Shown: positions 37,703-46,659, counted from the first letter of the stretch. The stretch: DNA of 64,000 nt from Pseudomonas fluorescens Q2-87 (GCF_000281895.1 NZ_CM001558.1:6136184-6200183), one strand, 5' to 3'. Program-made: numbers and translations. The notes: generated by a model not told the origin, from the letters alone.

Positions 37703-39145
37703 TCAGATACCCAGGCAGAGGTATTTGATTTCCAGGTAGTCCTCGATGCCGTACTTGGAGCCTTCACGGCCCAGGCCCGACGCCTTGATACCGCCAAACG
37801 GCGCGACTTCGTTGGAGATCAAACCGGTGTTGACGCCGACCATGCCGTATTCCAGGGCCTCGGCCACACGGAACACACGGCCCAGGTCGCGGGCATAAAA
37901 GTACGAGGCCAGGCCGAACTCGGTGTCGTTGGACATCGCGATCACTTCGGCTTCGTCTTTGAAGCGGAACAGCGGCGCCAGCGGGCCGAAGGTTTCTTCC
38001 TTCGCCACGGCAGCGTTCTTCGGCACGTTGGTCAGGATGGTCGGTTCGAAGAAGTTGCCTTCCATCGCCTTGCCGCCCGACAGGATGGTTGCGCCTTTGC
38101 TGACGGCATCCGCGATGTGTTCCTGCACCTTGGCGACCGCTTTCTCATCGATCAGGGGACCGGTGGTGGTGCCGTCATCCAGACCGTTGCCGATCTTGAG
38201 CTTGGCCACTGCGGCCTTGAGTTTTTCAGCGAACGCGTCGTACACCGAATCCTGGATGTACAGACGGTTGGCGCAGACGCAGGTCTGGCCATTGTTGCGG
38301 TATTTGGAAATGATCGCGCCTTCGACGGCCTTATCCAGGTCTGCGTCGTCGAACACGATGAACGGCGCGTTGCCGCCCAGTTCCAGGGAGACCTTCTTGA
38401 TGTCCTTGGCGCATTCGGCCATCAGTTGACGACCGATTTCGGTCGAGCCGGTGAAAGACAGTTTGCGCACGATCGGGTTACTGGTCAGCTCTCCACCGAT
38501 GTCGCCGGCGCTGCCGGTGACTACGCTCAGTACGCCTTGCGGAATGCCGGCACGGTGCGCCAATTCCACCAAGGCCAGGGCCGAGAATGGGGTTTGCGAT
38601 GCAGGCTTGATGACCATGGTGCAGCCGGCAGCCAAGGCCGGACCGGCCTTGCGGGTGATCATCGCGGCCGGGAAGTTCCATGGGGTAATGGCCGCGGTCA
38701 CGCCGATCGGCTGCTTGATCACGATCAGGCGCTTGTCGGGCTGGTGGCCGGGGATCACATCGCCGTAGATGCGCTTGGCTTCCTCAGCGAACCATTCGAT
38801 GAACGACGCCGCATAAACGATTTCGCCCTTGGCTTCGGCCAGCGGCTTGCCCTGTTCCAGCGTCATCAGGCGACCGAGGTCGTCCTGGTTTTCGATCAGC
38901 AATTCGTACCAGCGGCGCAGCTTGTTGGCGCGCTCCTTGGCGGTCAGCGCACGCCAGGCCGGCAACGCCTTGTCGGCGGCTTCAATGGCCCGACGGGTTT
39001 CGGCAGCGCCCATTTTCGGTACCGTGCCCAATACTTCGCCCGTGGCCGGGTTGGTGACCTTGATCGTCTGACCATTGTCCGCATCGACCCAAGCGCCATC
39101 GATAAAGGCTTGCTGGCGGAACAATTGGGTGTCTTTAAGCTGCAT
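37703..39145 (-). CDS. gabD: NADP-dependent succinate-semialdehyde dehydrogenase
   Basis: GabD oxidises succinate semialdehyde to succinate, the second step of GABA use. The 480-residue enzyme carries the aldehyde dehydrogenase motifs PWNFP, the catalytic glutamate in LELGGNAPF and cysteine in NNGQTCVCANR. The start MQLKDTQLF at 39145 has GGAAAG just upstream; earlier in-frame codons are not family-like. It is transcribed before gabT as one unit. Confidence 0.95.
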   Translation of the reverse strand: MQLKDTQLFRQQAFIDGAWVDADNGQTIKVTNPATGEVLGTVPKMGAAETRRAIEAADKALPAWRALTAKERANKLRRWYELLIENQDDLGRLMTLEQGKPLAEAKGEIVYAASFIEWFAEEAKRIYGDVIPGHQPDKRLIVIKQPIGVTAAITPWNFPAAMITRKAGPALAAGCTMVIKPASQTPFSALALVELAHRAGIPQGVLSVVTGSAGDIGGELTSNPIVRKLSFTGSTEIGRQLMAECAKDIKKVSLELGGNAPFIVFDDADLDKAVEGAIISKYRNNGQTCVCANRLYIQDSVYDAFAEKLKAAVAKLKIGNGLDDGTTTGPLIDEKAVAKVQEHIADAVSKGATILSGGKAMEGNFFEPTILTNVPKNAAVAKEETFGPLAPLFRFKDEAEVIAMSNDTEFGLASYFYARDLGRVFRVAEALEYGMVGVNTGLISNEVAPFGGIKASGLGREGSKYGIEDYLEIKYLCLGI

Positions 39146-39299
39146 GTCGGCTTTCCTTAACAGCACCGCGCGCACGCGGAGCGAATTAGAGTTGTAGAAA
39201 GGCGCCTCGAGGGCTGCCGTCAGGGAAATCATTCACCGGGCTGAAGCACAGAAATAACGCACATAAGCACAGACGTGCGGTTCAGCACCCAGACAAGAG

Positions 39300-39317
39300 C
39301 GTTTGAAATCTCAAACG
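39300..39317. promoter_or_regulatory. Palindrome upstream of gabD
   Basis: CGTTTGA and TCAAACG form a perfect 7-4-7 dyad about 155 bases before the gabD start. It is a possible operator for the gabDT operon or just a small hairpin. The rest of 39146-39494 holds poly-A/T-rich sequence and no gene. Confidence 0.35.
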
Positions 39318-39494
39318 AATCCTAGGGCCGATAGGGGTGAAGGACAATAGGCTGTTCGAAAAAAAGAACAAAAAAGCCCCATTTGCCCGTTTTTTCTGAT
39401 CAGCGTAGCCGATACCCGCGCAACGCCTGGAAAACAACGGCAAATCAGCAGCATGGACGCCCGCCATGCATATGAGTATCATGACGCCCGCATT

Positions 39495-39571
39495 GCACCA
39501 GTAGCTCAGCTGGATAGAGTACTGCCCTCCGAAGGCAGGGGTCGTGGGTTCGAATCCCGCCTGGTGCACCA
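39495..39571 (+). tRNA. tRNA-Arg (anticodon CCG)
   Basis: A 77-base tRNA with an encoded CCA end. The acceptor stem GCACCAG pairs with CTGGTGC, the anticodon arm is CTGCC-CTCCGAA-GGCAG giving anticodon CCG (reads CGG, arginine), and the T loop is GTTCGAATC. A strong terminator follows at once. tRNA genes like this are frequent integration sites, and a low-GC cassette lies directly downstream. Confidence 0.96.
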
Positions 39572-39584
39572 CACATGGAAAATC

Positions 39585-39621
39585 AAAAGCCCCAGTCCTC
39601 ACGGATTGGGGCTTTTTTTAT
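39585..39621 (+). terminator. Intrinsic terminator after tRNA-Arg
   Basis: AAAAGCCCCA and TGGGGCTTTTTT form a stem around a short loop followed by a T-run, 14 bases past the tRNA end. Confidence 0.9.
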
Positions 39622-39665
39622 GGAACTGTTTATTTCATAGGAACTTGTCCGCCTCCGGCAGACAC

Positions 39666-40190
39666 TCAGTGGTCGAGATCGGCCTCGAGTTGTTCAGGAG
39701 CCGGCTCAATATCTCCTAAGGACTTCACCACAAGTCCGCATTTCTGAGCTTTGGAGTAAAGACCCACGTCATGAGTCCAGACCTCATCAGCGTTGGTTGC
39801 AAGGGCGGTCGCAATTATCTGGCGATCAAAACGTAACTTGGCTTTCGTTGCTGTCGGGTCAAGCACCTTCAGCTCGTTGTCATCTACCATACGAGCACAT
39901 TCGACCGCAGCAATCTGATCGAACGATATGATTTCAAAACACGAAAAGCCGTTTATGACATCCAGATGGCTCTGGTGGAAATTCCGATCAATACCCACTA
40001 GATATTCAGCCAATGCAGGTGTTGGTATCAGCACCGTCCCACCTCTTGCGTCGACCATTTCGATTAGGGCCTCAGCCCTAGCCTCCGCCCTATCAACGTT
40101 ATGTCCAGTGGCCGGATCAACCAAAACGATTCCGTCCTTTGCGTTTCCCAAGGCTTGGACGAGAACGTTGGTATCGAGAACTATGCGCAC
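39666..40190 (-). CDS. PIN-domain protein, candidate RNase toxin
   Basis: This 174-residue protein has the PIN-domain acidic residues in order: LDTNVL, ALAEYL, RFDRQIIATAL and WTHDVGLY. PIN domains are Mg-dependent ribonucleases and are often toxins of toxin-antitoxin pairs. Its ATG begins 1 base after the stop of the upstream 244-residue gene, so the two are tightly coupled. The DNA is visibly less GC-rich than its surroundings, suggesting acquisition. The 174-residue length is longer than classical VapC (~130). Confidence 0.85.
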   Translation of the reverse strand: MRIVLDTNVLVQALGNAKDGIVLVDPATGHNVDRAEARAEALIEMVDARGGTVLIPTPALAEYLVGIDRNFHQSHLDVINGFSCFEIISFDQIAAVECARMVDDNELKVLDPTATKAKLRFDRQIIATALATNADEVWTHDVGLYSKAQKCGLVVKSLGDIEPAPEQLEADLDH

Positions 40191-40191
40191 C

Positions 40192-40926
40192 TCATCCCCT
40201 TAGGTTCTGAATCGTTCCATGGGGATCATCCATCTCGCTCCAAGCGATACCACCCAATTCCTTGAGCTGGGTAACCGCACTACGCAAAGAGGTTTTTTCA
40301 AGCCTCTCGTAAGACTGAATGAACATTTTTCTCAGCCGCCAGCCACCATGCGGTCGACTTTCCCACTCACCCTTTCCATGAACGCGAACATACTTGAACA
40401 AGAGCTTGCCCAATTGCTCAGCCAATGCCGTATCGGCTTCACAAAGAAGAGTTTCGCCACCAGCACCCTCAAGCCGAACAGGAACCGTCTCGTCCTTTCC
40501 GCCAACGACATACAGCCGCCCCTGAACGCTCCCTTGCTTGATGACGACCATGGGAGGAGGAGCGGTCTTTGCTTTGGGGAATTGGAGAATGTTCGCATCT
40601 GCGGCTTGCAAGACACCGTCCACCCGATCTTGCTCCATTAACGCAGAGAGTTGCAGGTACGCCTTCCTTGCGCGCTTGGGACCAACTCCTTGAGCGGCTT
40701 CACGCACTCTGTTCAGGACGTGTGGGTACTTGTCGTCTTCCACCCAAGTATTCAGGCAAACACAACCTTCGGTGACAGAGTCGAAATGAACATTATCTTG
40801 CGAGCCGAAAAGCTCTGCGAGCTCGCACAGATAATCCGTCAAGCGAGCCATAGAGAGCTTGCTTGGGTCGGTTCCGTCGAGTTCGAGCATCAGCTTTTTC
40901 ATGCTGGCGAGTATAGTTGCGCTCAT
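40192..40926 (-). CDS. Uncharacterised partner of the PIN-domain protein
   Basis: A 244-residue protein I do not recognise. It starts MSATILASMKKLMLEL after AGGA and has no signal peptide or membrane segment. The N-terminal half is helical and charged; the middle (GRLYVVGGKDETVPVRL) looks beta-rich; the end has WRLRKMFIQSYERLEKTS. No standard antitoxin DNA-binding motif is apparent and it is far longer than VapB proteins. Its position, 1 base upstream of the PIN gene in one operon, suggests an antitoxin or regulatory partner; this is inference. Confidence 0.75.
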   Translation of the reverse strand: MSATILASMKKLMLELDGTDPSKLSMARLTDYLCELAELFGSQDNVHFDSVTEGCVCLNTWVEDDKYPHVLNRVREAAQGVGPKRARKAYLQLSALMEQDRVDGVLQAADANILQFPKAKTAPPPMVVIKQGSVQGRLYVVGGKDETVPVRLEGAGGETLLCEADTALAEQLGKLLFKYVRVHGKGEWESRPHGGWRLRKMFIQSYERLEKTSLRSAVTQLKELGGIAWSEMDDPHGTIQNLRG

Positions 40927-41061
40927 GTAATCCTGCTATGCCCGCATTTGTAACGCCACTCCCGAATGTCGCCGCCTGGCCAGTGATTTTCCAGCCTTTG
41001 GATCAGTGGCGTTCCAATACCCAACCTTTATGTCCGAAGTTTCTATTTTGCGTTGGTTCGA

Positions 41062-41679
41062 TCAACGTTTTTGCAACGCCTCCAACCGCGCCGGCAAGTC
41101 CTCTTTGGGGAAGCGCTGGTGCAGGATAAGCAGCTTTTCGTCAGCAGCCTTGGTCTGCCCCGCCTCACGCAAACGCAGGATTTCCATCAAGCCCTGCTCA
41201 AGCGATGGCGGTGCGGCGGGCGCGGATTTGCTCATTTTTGCCGCTGACTTCTCCGCCAGGGACTGCATCGGGCTTGCCGGGGCCCGGGCCAGTTCGCCTT
41301 GGGGTGCCATGCGGGTGGTCGGTGCGGGGGCGGGCATGGCCGGTGGCGGTGCAGCGGCAACGGCGGGCTCTTGCCGATCGGCGGAAAAATCCATCGAGGC
41401 GGGTGAGGACAGCTCCTCTGGGGGCACAGGTGAGCGCAGCACCAGGCCAATCATCAGCGCCACACCGGCGACCGTGGCGAATGCCATCTGCCAGCGCGGC
41501 CGTTGGCAGGCCTGGAGCCAGCGCCGCCACAAGCTTGGCACGGGCGCCGGGGCTTCGCGGTGGGCAGCGGCCAGGATGAAAGCGTCGAGGGAGGCTGGCG
41601 GCTCGCCGCTGGCGTGTTGGCGGAAATGCTCGACCAGCAATTCGTCGTTGGGGTCCGGGGTGTGTTGGGAATCGATCAT
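41062..41679 (-). CDS. Putative anti-sigma factor, single-pass membrane protein
   Basis: The 205-residue product has a short cytoplasmic N-terminal part with HFRQHASGEPPASLDAFILAAA, one membrane segment (about 72-90), then a long Pro/Ala-rich periplasmic linker and a helical end. It overlaps the ECF sigma gene stop by 4 bases, the usual arrangement of a sigma factor and its membrane anti-sigma. No HxxxCxxC zinc motif is present, so it would be a non-zinc anti-sigma. Confidence 0.75.
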   Translation of the reverse strand: MIDSQHTPDPNDELLVEHFRQHASGEPPASLDAFILAAAHREAPAPVPSLWRRWLQACQRPRWQMAFATVAGVALMIGLVLRSPVPPEELSSPASMDFSADRQEPAVAAAPPPAMPAPAPTTRMAPQGELARAPASPMQSLAEKSAAKMSKSAPAAPPSLEQGLMEILRLREAGQTKAADEKLLILHQRFPKEDLPARLEALQKR

Positions 41680-42248
41680 GCGGGTACCTCCTCGGCCAAC
41701 AGTCGATGCAATTTCTGTTGGGCGTAACGCAAGCGGCTCTTGACCGTCTCCAGCGGGGCGCCGGTCAGGGCGGCGATTTGCGGCAACTCCAGGTCGCCAT
41801 GCAGGCGCAGCAGGAAGACTTCGCGCTGATCCTCGGGCAAGACCTGCAACGCAGCGTCCAAGCGAGCCTGATCGCGGCTCAGGCTCAACTGCTGCTCGGG
41901 GCTGGCGCTGTCGTCGGGCTGGACGTGAAGGCGCTCATCGTAACTGTCGTGCAACGGGTTGTGGACGCCGTGCTTGCGCCAATGGTCGATCAAGCGGTTG
42001 CGGGCAATCTGGAACAACCAGGTACGAAAACTCGCTCGGCCTTGTGGCTGGCTGGCGCTGCGGATCAGGCTGAGCCAGGTTTCCTGGAAGACTTCCTCGG
42101 CCAGCTCGGCCTTGTTGCTCAAGGCCACGAGAAAACGATAAAGCCCCAGCCGATGACGGGCGTACAGGACTTCGAAAGAAGCCCCGTCACCGTTGCGGTA
42201 GCGGGCCAGCAGCGATTCATCGCTGGGAGGATCAAGCGCAGCGGGCAT
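41676..42248 (-). CDS. ECF-type RNA polymerase sigma factor
   Basis: A 190-residue sigma-70 family protein with region 2 (LYARHRLGLYRFL, AEEVFQETWLSLIR, FRTWLFQIARNRLIDHWRK) and region 4 (LPEDQREVFLLRLHGDLELPQIAALTGAPLETVKSRLR, in two segments) and no region 1 or 3. It is translated just before the putative anti-sigma gene with a 4-base overlap. The target promoters are not evident; the VWA lipoprotein gene upstream is a plausible target. Confidence 0.92.
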   Translation of the reverse strand: MPAALDPPSDESLLARYRNGDGASFEVLYARHRLGLYRFLVALSNKAELAEEVFQETWLSLIRSASQPQGRASFRTWLFQIARNRLIDHWRKHGVHNPLHDSYDERLHVQPDDSASPEQQLSLSRDQARLDAALQVLPEDQREVFLLRLHGDLELPQIAALTGAPLETVKSRLRYAQQKLHRLLAEEVPA

Positions 42249-42304
42249 GTCGGTGACGAGCTCCTTTCGATGTTGAACACGGTCTTGCCGATTGCAAAGG
42301 ATTC

Positions 42305-42396
42305 TGTGGGAGCCGGGCTTGCTCGCGAAGGCGGCGTGTCAGACGAAACTTTCCTACCTGACACATCGCCTTCGCAGGCAAGCCAGCTCCCACATT
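42305..42396. repeat. REP pair
   Basis: Two inverted units around GCTTGCTCGCGAAGGCG and CGCCTTCGCAGGCAAGC lie between the VWA gene and the sigma gene. Confidence 0.8.
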
Positions 42397-42418
42397 TTTA
42401 TCCTCGTCGTGGTCAGAA

Positions 42419-44095
42419 TCAGCGTTTAGCCGCAGGCTGAAGACTCTGGGCAAGCTCCACCAACTGCACAAACTCCGCCCGCAACCCGAACGGATCATCA
42501 CCGCGGGCCGAGCGTGCCAATTGCGCGGTGTCCTTCAAACTCATCGCGCCAGTGTAACGCCCATCGCCCTTGAGCTGCTGGGCGAAAGCCGCCACGGCAG
42601 CCGAGAAGCGCAAGTCATCGCTGGTCTTGCCTTCGCCCTGCGTGCTGGCGATAGGATGTTCGATCAATCGGCTACTGCCGCCCTCAGCGGGCTTGTAGCG
42701 TACGCGCAACATCGCCAATTCCCCCGCCTTGCCGTCCTGCTTCGGCGTGCTGGCGTAGCGCAGCGGCTCCAACCAGCCCTTCTCGCCCGCAGGGACAATT
42801 TCATACAATGCCGTCACCGTATGCCCGGCGCCGATTTCGCCCGCATCGACCTTGTCGTTGTTGAAATCCTCACGCTTGAGCGCGCGGTTCTCGTAACCCA
42901 ACAGACGATACTCGCTGACCTGTGCGGGGTTGAATTCCACCTGCAATTTCACGTCCTGCGCCACCGTTGCCAGAGTAGAGCTGAGCTGGTCCACCAAAAC
43001 CTTGCGCGCTTCGAGCAGGTTGTCGATGTAGGCATAGTTGCCGTTACCGGCATCGGCCAGTTGCTCCATCAGGTGTTCGTTGTAGTTATCCACGCCGAAG
43101 CCCAGCGTCGTCAGGGATACGCCGCTTTTGCGCTGGTCCACCGCCATCTGCTTGAGGCTGTCGAAATCACTGGTGCCGACGTTGAAGTCGCCGTCGGTGG
43201 CCAGCAGGATGCGGTTGATGCCTTTGTCGATAAAGCTCTCCCGGGCCATCTGATAAGCCAATTCGATACCCGACGCCCCAGCGGTGGAGCCTCCGGCATC
43301 GAGTTGGTCGATGGCGTTGCGGATCTTCACCTTGTCACGGCCCGAAGTGGGCTTGAGCACCACCCGGGATTCGCCGGCATAAACCACCAGGGATACGCGG
43401 TCCTGATCGCGCAATTGGTCCACCAGCAGTTTCAGCGTGCTCTTTACCAGTGGCAGGCCTTCGCGGCGGTCCATGGAGCCGGAAACGTCCACCAGGAATA
43501 CCAGGTTGGCCGGGGCCAGGTCCGCCACGGCGCGGTCGCTCGCCTTGATGCCTATGCGCAACAAGCGGGTGTGGGGGTTCCACGGCGTCGGGGCCAGCTC
43601 GGTGGTCACGCCAAAGGGCGAGCCGTCAGTAGGTAGGGCGTAGTTGTACGAAAAGTAATTGACCATTTCCTCCAGCCTCACAGCCCCTTCGGGCGGCAGG
43701 CTGCCTTGAATGAGGAAACGGCGCACGTTGGCATAGCTGCCGGTATCGACATCTGCGCTGAAGGTGGAAACCGGCGTTTCGGCAACGCTATGGATGGGGT
43801 TGTCCGCCAGCTTGTCGTATAGCTCGCGCGATTCGGCACGGTCGTTCGCCGCAACAGCATCGTTCGCCACGCCAGGGGCGGGCATCGCGGCCGGCTTCAG
43901 GAGCATGCGCTTGGTCGTCGACTGGCGCACTTCGGCAATCTCGCCTTGCGGCACGACGCTGGGCGCCACCGCCAACGGTTCGGACGGCTCGGCAGCGTCC
44001 CGGGACGAAGACATTCCACAACCGGCCAGCGCCACCAGCAAAGTCACGGCGAAGCCCTGGGCAGCAGGACGCATAAAGGGAACTGGACGGAACAT
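42419..44095 (-). CDS. YfbK-like von Willebrand factor A lipoprotein
   Basis: The 558-residue protein has a lipoprotein signal (VALAGC), a YfbK-type N-terminal domain (~95-190), a VWA domain with an intact MIDAS (DVSGSMD, then the T and D sites near AGGSTAG and ATDGDFN) and a DUF3520-like C-terminal domain. It would bind a partner protein at the cell envelope; no ligand is known for this family. I use the ATG at 44095 (MFRPVPFMRP) after GAGG. It lies directly upstream of the ECF sigma/anti-sigma pair on the same strand. Confidence 0.85.
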   Translation of the reverse strand: MFRPVPFMRPAAQGFAVTLLVALAGCGMSSSRDAAEPSEPLAVAPSVVPQGEIAEVRQSTTKRMLLKPAAMPAPGVANDAVAANDRAESRELYDKLADNPIHSVAETPVSTFSADVDTGSYANVRRFLIQGSLPPEGAVRLEEMVNYFSYNYALPTDGSPFGVTTELAPTPWNPHTRLLRIGIKASDRAVADLAPANLVFLVDVSGSMDRREGLPLVKSTLKLLVDQLRDQDRVSLVVYAGESRVVLKPTSGRDKVKIRNAIDQLDAGGSTAGASGIELAYQMARESFIDKGINRILLATDGDFNVGTSDFDSLKQMAVDQRKSGVSLTTLGFGVDNYNEHLMEQLADAGNGNYAYIDNLLEARKVLVDQLSSTLATVAQDVKLQVEFNPAQVSEYRLLGYENRALKREDFNNDKVDAGEIGAGHTVTALYEIVPAGEKGWLEPLRYASTPKQDGKAGELAMLRVRYKPAEGGSSRLIEHPIASTQGEGKTSDDLRFSAAVAAFAQQLKGDGRYTGAMSLKDTAQLARSARGDDPFGLRAEFVQLVELAQSLQPAAKR

Positions 44096-44283
44096 GGGCT
44101 GAACCTCGTGAATGAATGATTCGTACACAAGCTCAGACGTACCCTGTCCGGCGTTCGGGTTAACCCTCAGAGAATATTTTTGCGAAGGGATCAGGCAAGG
44201 CGCTGACTACCCACTTTTTTGCCTCAAGTTACCGCCACCGAGGTCGAGACACTAAAGTGCCATCAATCCTATAAGGACATTCC

Positions 44284-44895
44284 GTGTTCAAAACATTCCT
44301 CAAGGCCACCGCCTTCGTCGCCACTCTGTCGATGACCGGTTGCGTGTCCTACACCGTCACCGGCCCAGTGGGCGCACCGCAGCACCCGGCTCCCGTCAGC
44401 AGCCCGCGCACCGCCCAAATCGCCGATGTCGCCGTGACCGCACCTGATGTCAACGATGCCAATCGCACCGCCATCAGCCGCTCGCTGACGGCCCAGCTCA
44501 ATCAGTACGTGCAGACCGGCGGTTACTTCAAGCAGGTCACCGAGTACCCGACCCGTCTGGGCGAGAACGACGTGCTGTTGAAGTTCAACATGACCTCGCT
44601 CAAAGGCCATCGCGGCGTGCATCCAGGCTATGTGCCTGGCGCACTGCTGACACTGACTCTCTGGATCTGGGTAAACGGCCCTATCAATGTCGACAGCTAC
44701 GACGTCGCCGGGAACCTGACCATCGTCGACCGTGACGGCAAAGAACTGGCCGCAGCCAAGGAAGAGATCAAACTCGAGCGCAACGTAGGCCTGTACGGTC
44801 GCGAATATTGGGCCCCGACCATGGGCGCCAAGGAACTGAATCAGCTGGTGGCGCAACTTCTGGACAACGCTACCGCGCGCTTGGCGAAACAATAA
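44284..44895 (+). CDS. Small lipoprotein, first of a tandem pair
   Basis: The 203-residue protein begins with a lipoprotein signal ending MTGCVSYT. The mature part has beta/alpha character with AQLNQYVQTGGYFKQVTEYPTRLGENDVLL (in two stretches) and a hydrophobic stretch near residue 125 (ALLTLTLWIWV). The start is GTG at 44284 after AAGGA. It resembles lipoproteins whose genes occur as neighbours of unknown function. It shares the lipobox context TGCVSY and general plan with the next gene, 16 bp downstream. Confidence 0.8.
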   Translation: MFKTFLKATAFVATLSMTGCVSYTVTGPVGAPQHPAPVSSPRTAQIADVAVTAPDVNDANRTAISRSLTAQLNQYVQTGGYFKQVTEYPTRLGENDVLLKFNMTSLKGHRGVHPGYVPGALLTLTLWIWVNGPINVDSYDVAGNLTIVDRDGKELAAAKEEIKLERNVGLYGREYWAPTMGAKELNQLVAQLLDNATARLAKQ

Positions 44896-44911
44896 TTTTC
44901 AGGAGCAACAC

Positions 44912-45499
44912 ATGATGGGTTTCATCAAACACAGCCTGGTGCTTGCCGCCGTCCTGCTGACCGGTTGCGTGTCCTATTCGCAACATGAATTGCCCGACGT
45001 GAAGACCTGGCCGCCGGTCGCCGCCGCACCCACGGCAAAACCCAGCGCCTTCCTGCGCACGACCGCACAGAACCAGGTCAACAGTGGCCCAGCCGTTGCC
45101 GCCTCGGGCGCCCAGGCCACCGCGTGGGAAACGTCGGTGCTTGAGACCTTCCGCGACTCCGGACGCTTCGCCCGAGTCAGCACCGCCAAGGTCGACTCGG
45201 ATATCTACGCCGAAGCCACCCTGCGCAACAACGAACAGTTCAGCATGGCCTCGGCCATCATCACCGGGGCGACCTTCTTCGTGATCCCGTCCACGAGCGA
45301 GAACACCTTTACCCTCGAAACGGTGTTCAAGGACAAGGATGGCAAGGAGCTGGGGCGCGTGCAGAAGAGTGAATCGGTTCGCACCTGGATGCACTTGGTG
45401 CTGATCTTTGGCATTCCGTTCCAGCAGGACACCCGCGACGTAGTGCAGGCGCTGACGCGCAGTACGCTGGATGAGGCGGTACAGCGGCAGTTGCTGTAA
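44912..45499 (+). CDS. Small lipoprotein, second of a tandem pair
   Basis: The 195-residue product has a lipoprotein signal with LLTGCVSYS. The mature part contains TAWETSVLETFRDSGRFARVSTAKV, a design matching the first lipoprotein (a residue run on a changing solute-like strand), and a hydrophobic stretch SAIITGATFFVIPS. AGGAG lies upstream of the ATG. The pair probably forms an operon and may act together in the outer membrane; no function is known to me. Confidence 0.8.
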   Translation: MMGFIKHSLVLAAVLLTGCVSYSQHELPDVKTWPPVAAAPTAKPSAFLRTTAQNQVNSGPAVAASGAQATAWETSVLETFRDSGRFARVSTAKVDSDIYAEATLRNNEQFSMASAIITGATFFVIPSTSENTFTLETVFKDKDGKELGRVQKSESVRTWMHLVLIFGIPFQQDTRDVVQALTRSTLDEAVQRQLL

Positions 45500-45528
45500 C
45501 CGATTGCTCCCGCAACGGCGCAGGCATC

Positions 45529-45621
45529 GTGGCGAGGGACCTTGCTCCCGATTGAGTGCGAAGCACTCATATAAATGGGGTCTGCTGCGCAGCCCAGCGG
45601 GAGCAAGCTCCCTCGCCACGG
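45529..45621. repeat. REP pair
   Basis: Two inverted GGGAGC-type units frame a short spacer between the second lipoprotein gene and the convergent oxidoreductase gene. Confidence 0.85.
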
Positions 45622-45657
45622 GGTCATTCCAATCTTGGAGCGTATTGCGGCCGGGCT

Positions 45658-46659
45658 TTACTGAGCCTCAATTTCCACCACTGTTTTGCCTTTCCCCCGC
45701 CCCTCGGCTACCTGCGCAAAGGCCTCATTGACATCGCCCAGGCCAAACCGGGCTGGATCGACCTTGATCCGCAACGCTCCGGCTTCGACCAACGCCGCTG
45801 CCTCCCGCAAAATGTGGCCGTGGTGCTCGCGCCCCTTGCCGGTCAGCAGCGGCATCAAGGTGAACACTCCGGAATAGCTCGCTCCTCGAAACGACAGCGG
45901 CGCCAGACTGTGTTGCCCCCAGCCGAGGCAACTGAGCACATGGCCGGTGTAGGTTTTCACCGCGTTGAACGATGCATCCAGGGTCGGTCCACCGACGGTG
46001 TCGTAGACGATGTCGAAGCCCTCGCCATCGGTATGCAGGCGTACATAGCTTTCGACATCCTGGGTGCGGTAGTCGATGGGGGTTGCGCCCAGTTCGCGAA
46101 TGAAGTCCAGACTGCTGGCCGAGCCGGTGGCGTAGACCTCGGCGCCACGGGCCTTGGCGATTTGCACGGCCATTTGGCCGACACCGCCCGCGCCGCCGTG
46201 GATCAACACTTGCTGGCCCTCCCGGACATTGGCACGGTCAACCAACCCTTCCCAAGCGGTGATGAAGACCAGTGGCAACGCCGCCGCTTCACGCATGCTC
46301 AATGCCTGGGGCTTGAGCGCAATCAGGCGGGCATCGACGACGATGTATTCAGCCAGGGCACCTTGGACGCCGCCGATTCCGCCAGCCATCCCGAATACCT
46401 CATCGCCAAGGGCGAAATCGTTCACACCTTCCCCCAGCTCGATCACTGTGCCGGCCAGGTCGATGCCCAGTACGGCGGGCAATGGCTGGCGGGCATGAGC
46501 ACCGCCGCCCATCGCGATCTTGGTGTCCAGCGGGTTGATACCTACAGCATGAACCTTGATCGATACCTGCCCCTTGCCGGGCACGGGGCGAGGCATGTGG
46601 CGAACGGCCAGAGGGGCTTGGGCGGTTTCGGCAACGGCGGCGAGCATGGTGTTGTTCAT
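45658..46659 (-). CDS. Quinone oxidoreductase-like MDR dehydrogenase
   Basis: The 333-residue protein is a medium-chain dehydrogenase/reductase of the zeta-crystallin/quinone reductase branch: GIDLAGTVIELG, then VLIHGGAGGVGQMAVQIAKARGAEV for NAD(P)H binding. The structural zinc cysteines are absent, as in this branch. The substrate is unknown. The ATG at 46659 follows GGAGG. A LysR regulator is divergent from it with 107 bp between starts and probably controls it. Confidence 0.88.
   Translation of the reverse strand: MNNTMLAAVAETAQAPLAVRHMPRPVPGKGQVSIKVHAVGINPLDTKIAMGGGAHARQPLPAVLGIDLAGTVIELGEGVNDFALGDEVFGMAGGIGGVQGALAEYIVVDARLIALKPQALSMREAAALPLVFITAWEGLVDRANVREGQQVLIHGGAGGVGQMAVQIAKARGAEVYATGSASSLDFIRELGATPIDYRTQDVESYVRLHTDGEGFDIVYDTVGGPTLDASFNAVKTYTGHVLSCLGWGQHSLAPLSFRGASYSGVFTLMPLLTGKGREHHGHILREAAALVEAGALRIKVDPARFGLGDVNEAFAQVAEGRGKGKTVVEIEAQ

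Noticed and set aside
36226..37728. 500-codon plus-strand frame opposite gabT
   Set aside because: gabT has full family motifs; the opposite frame is an antisense shadow with no recognisable domain.
39282..39602. 106-codon minus frame across tRNA-Arg
   Set aside because: It overlaps the tRNA antisense and its terminator; the sequence is explained by these RNA features.
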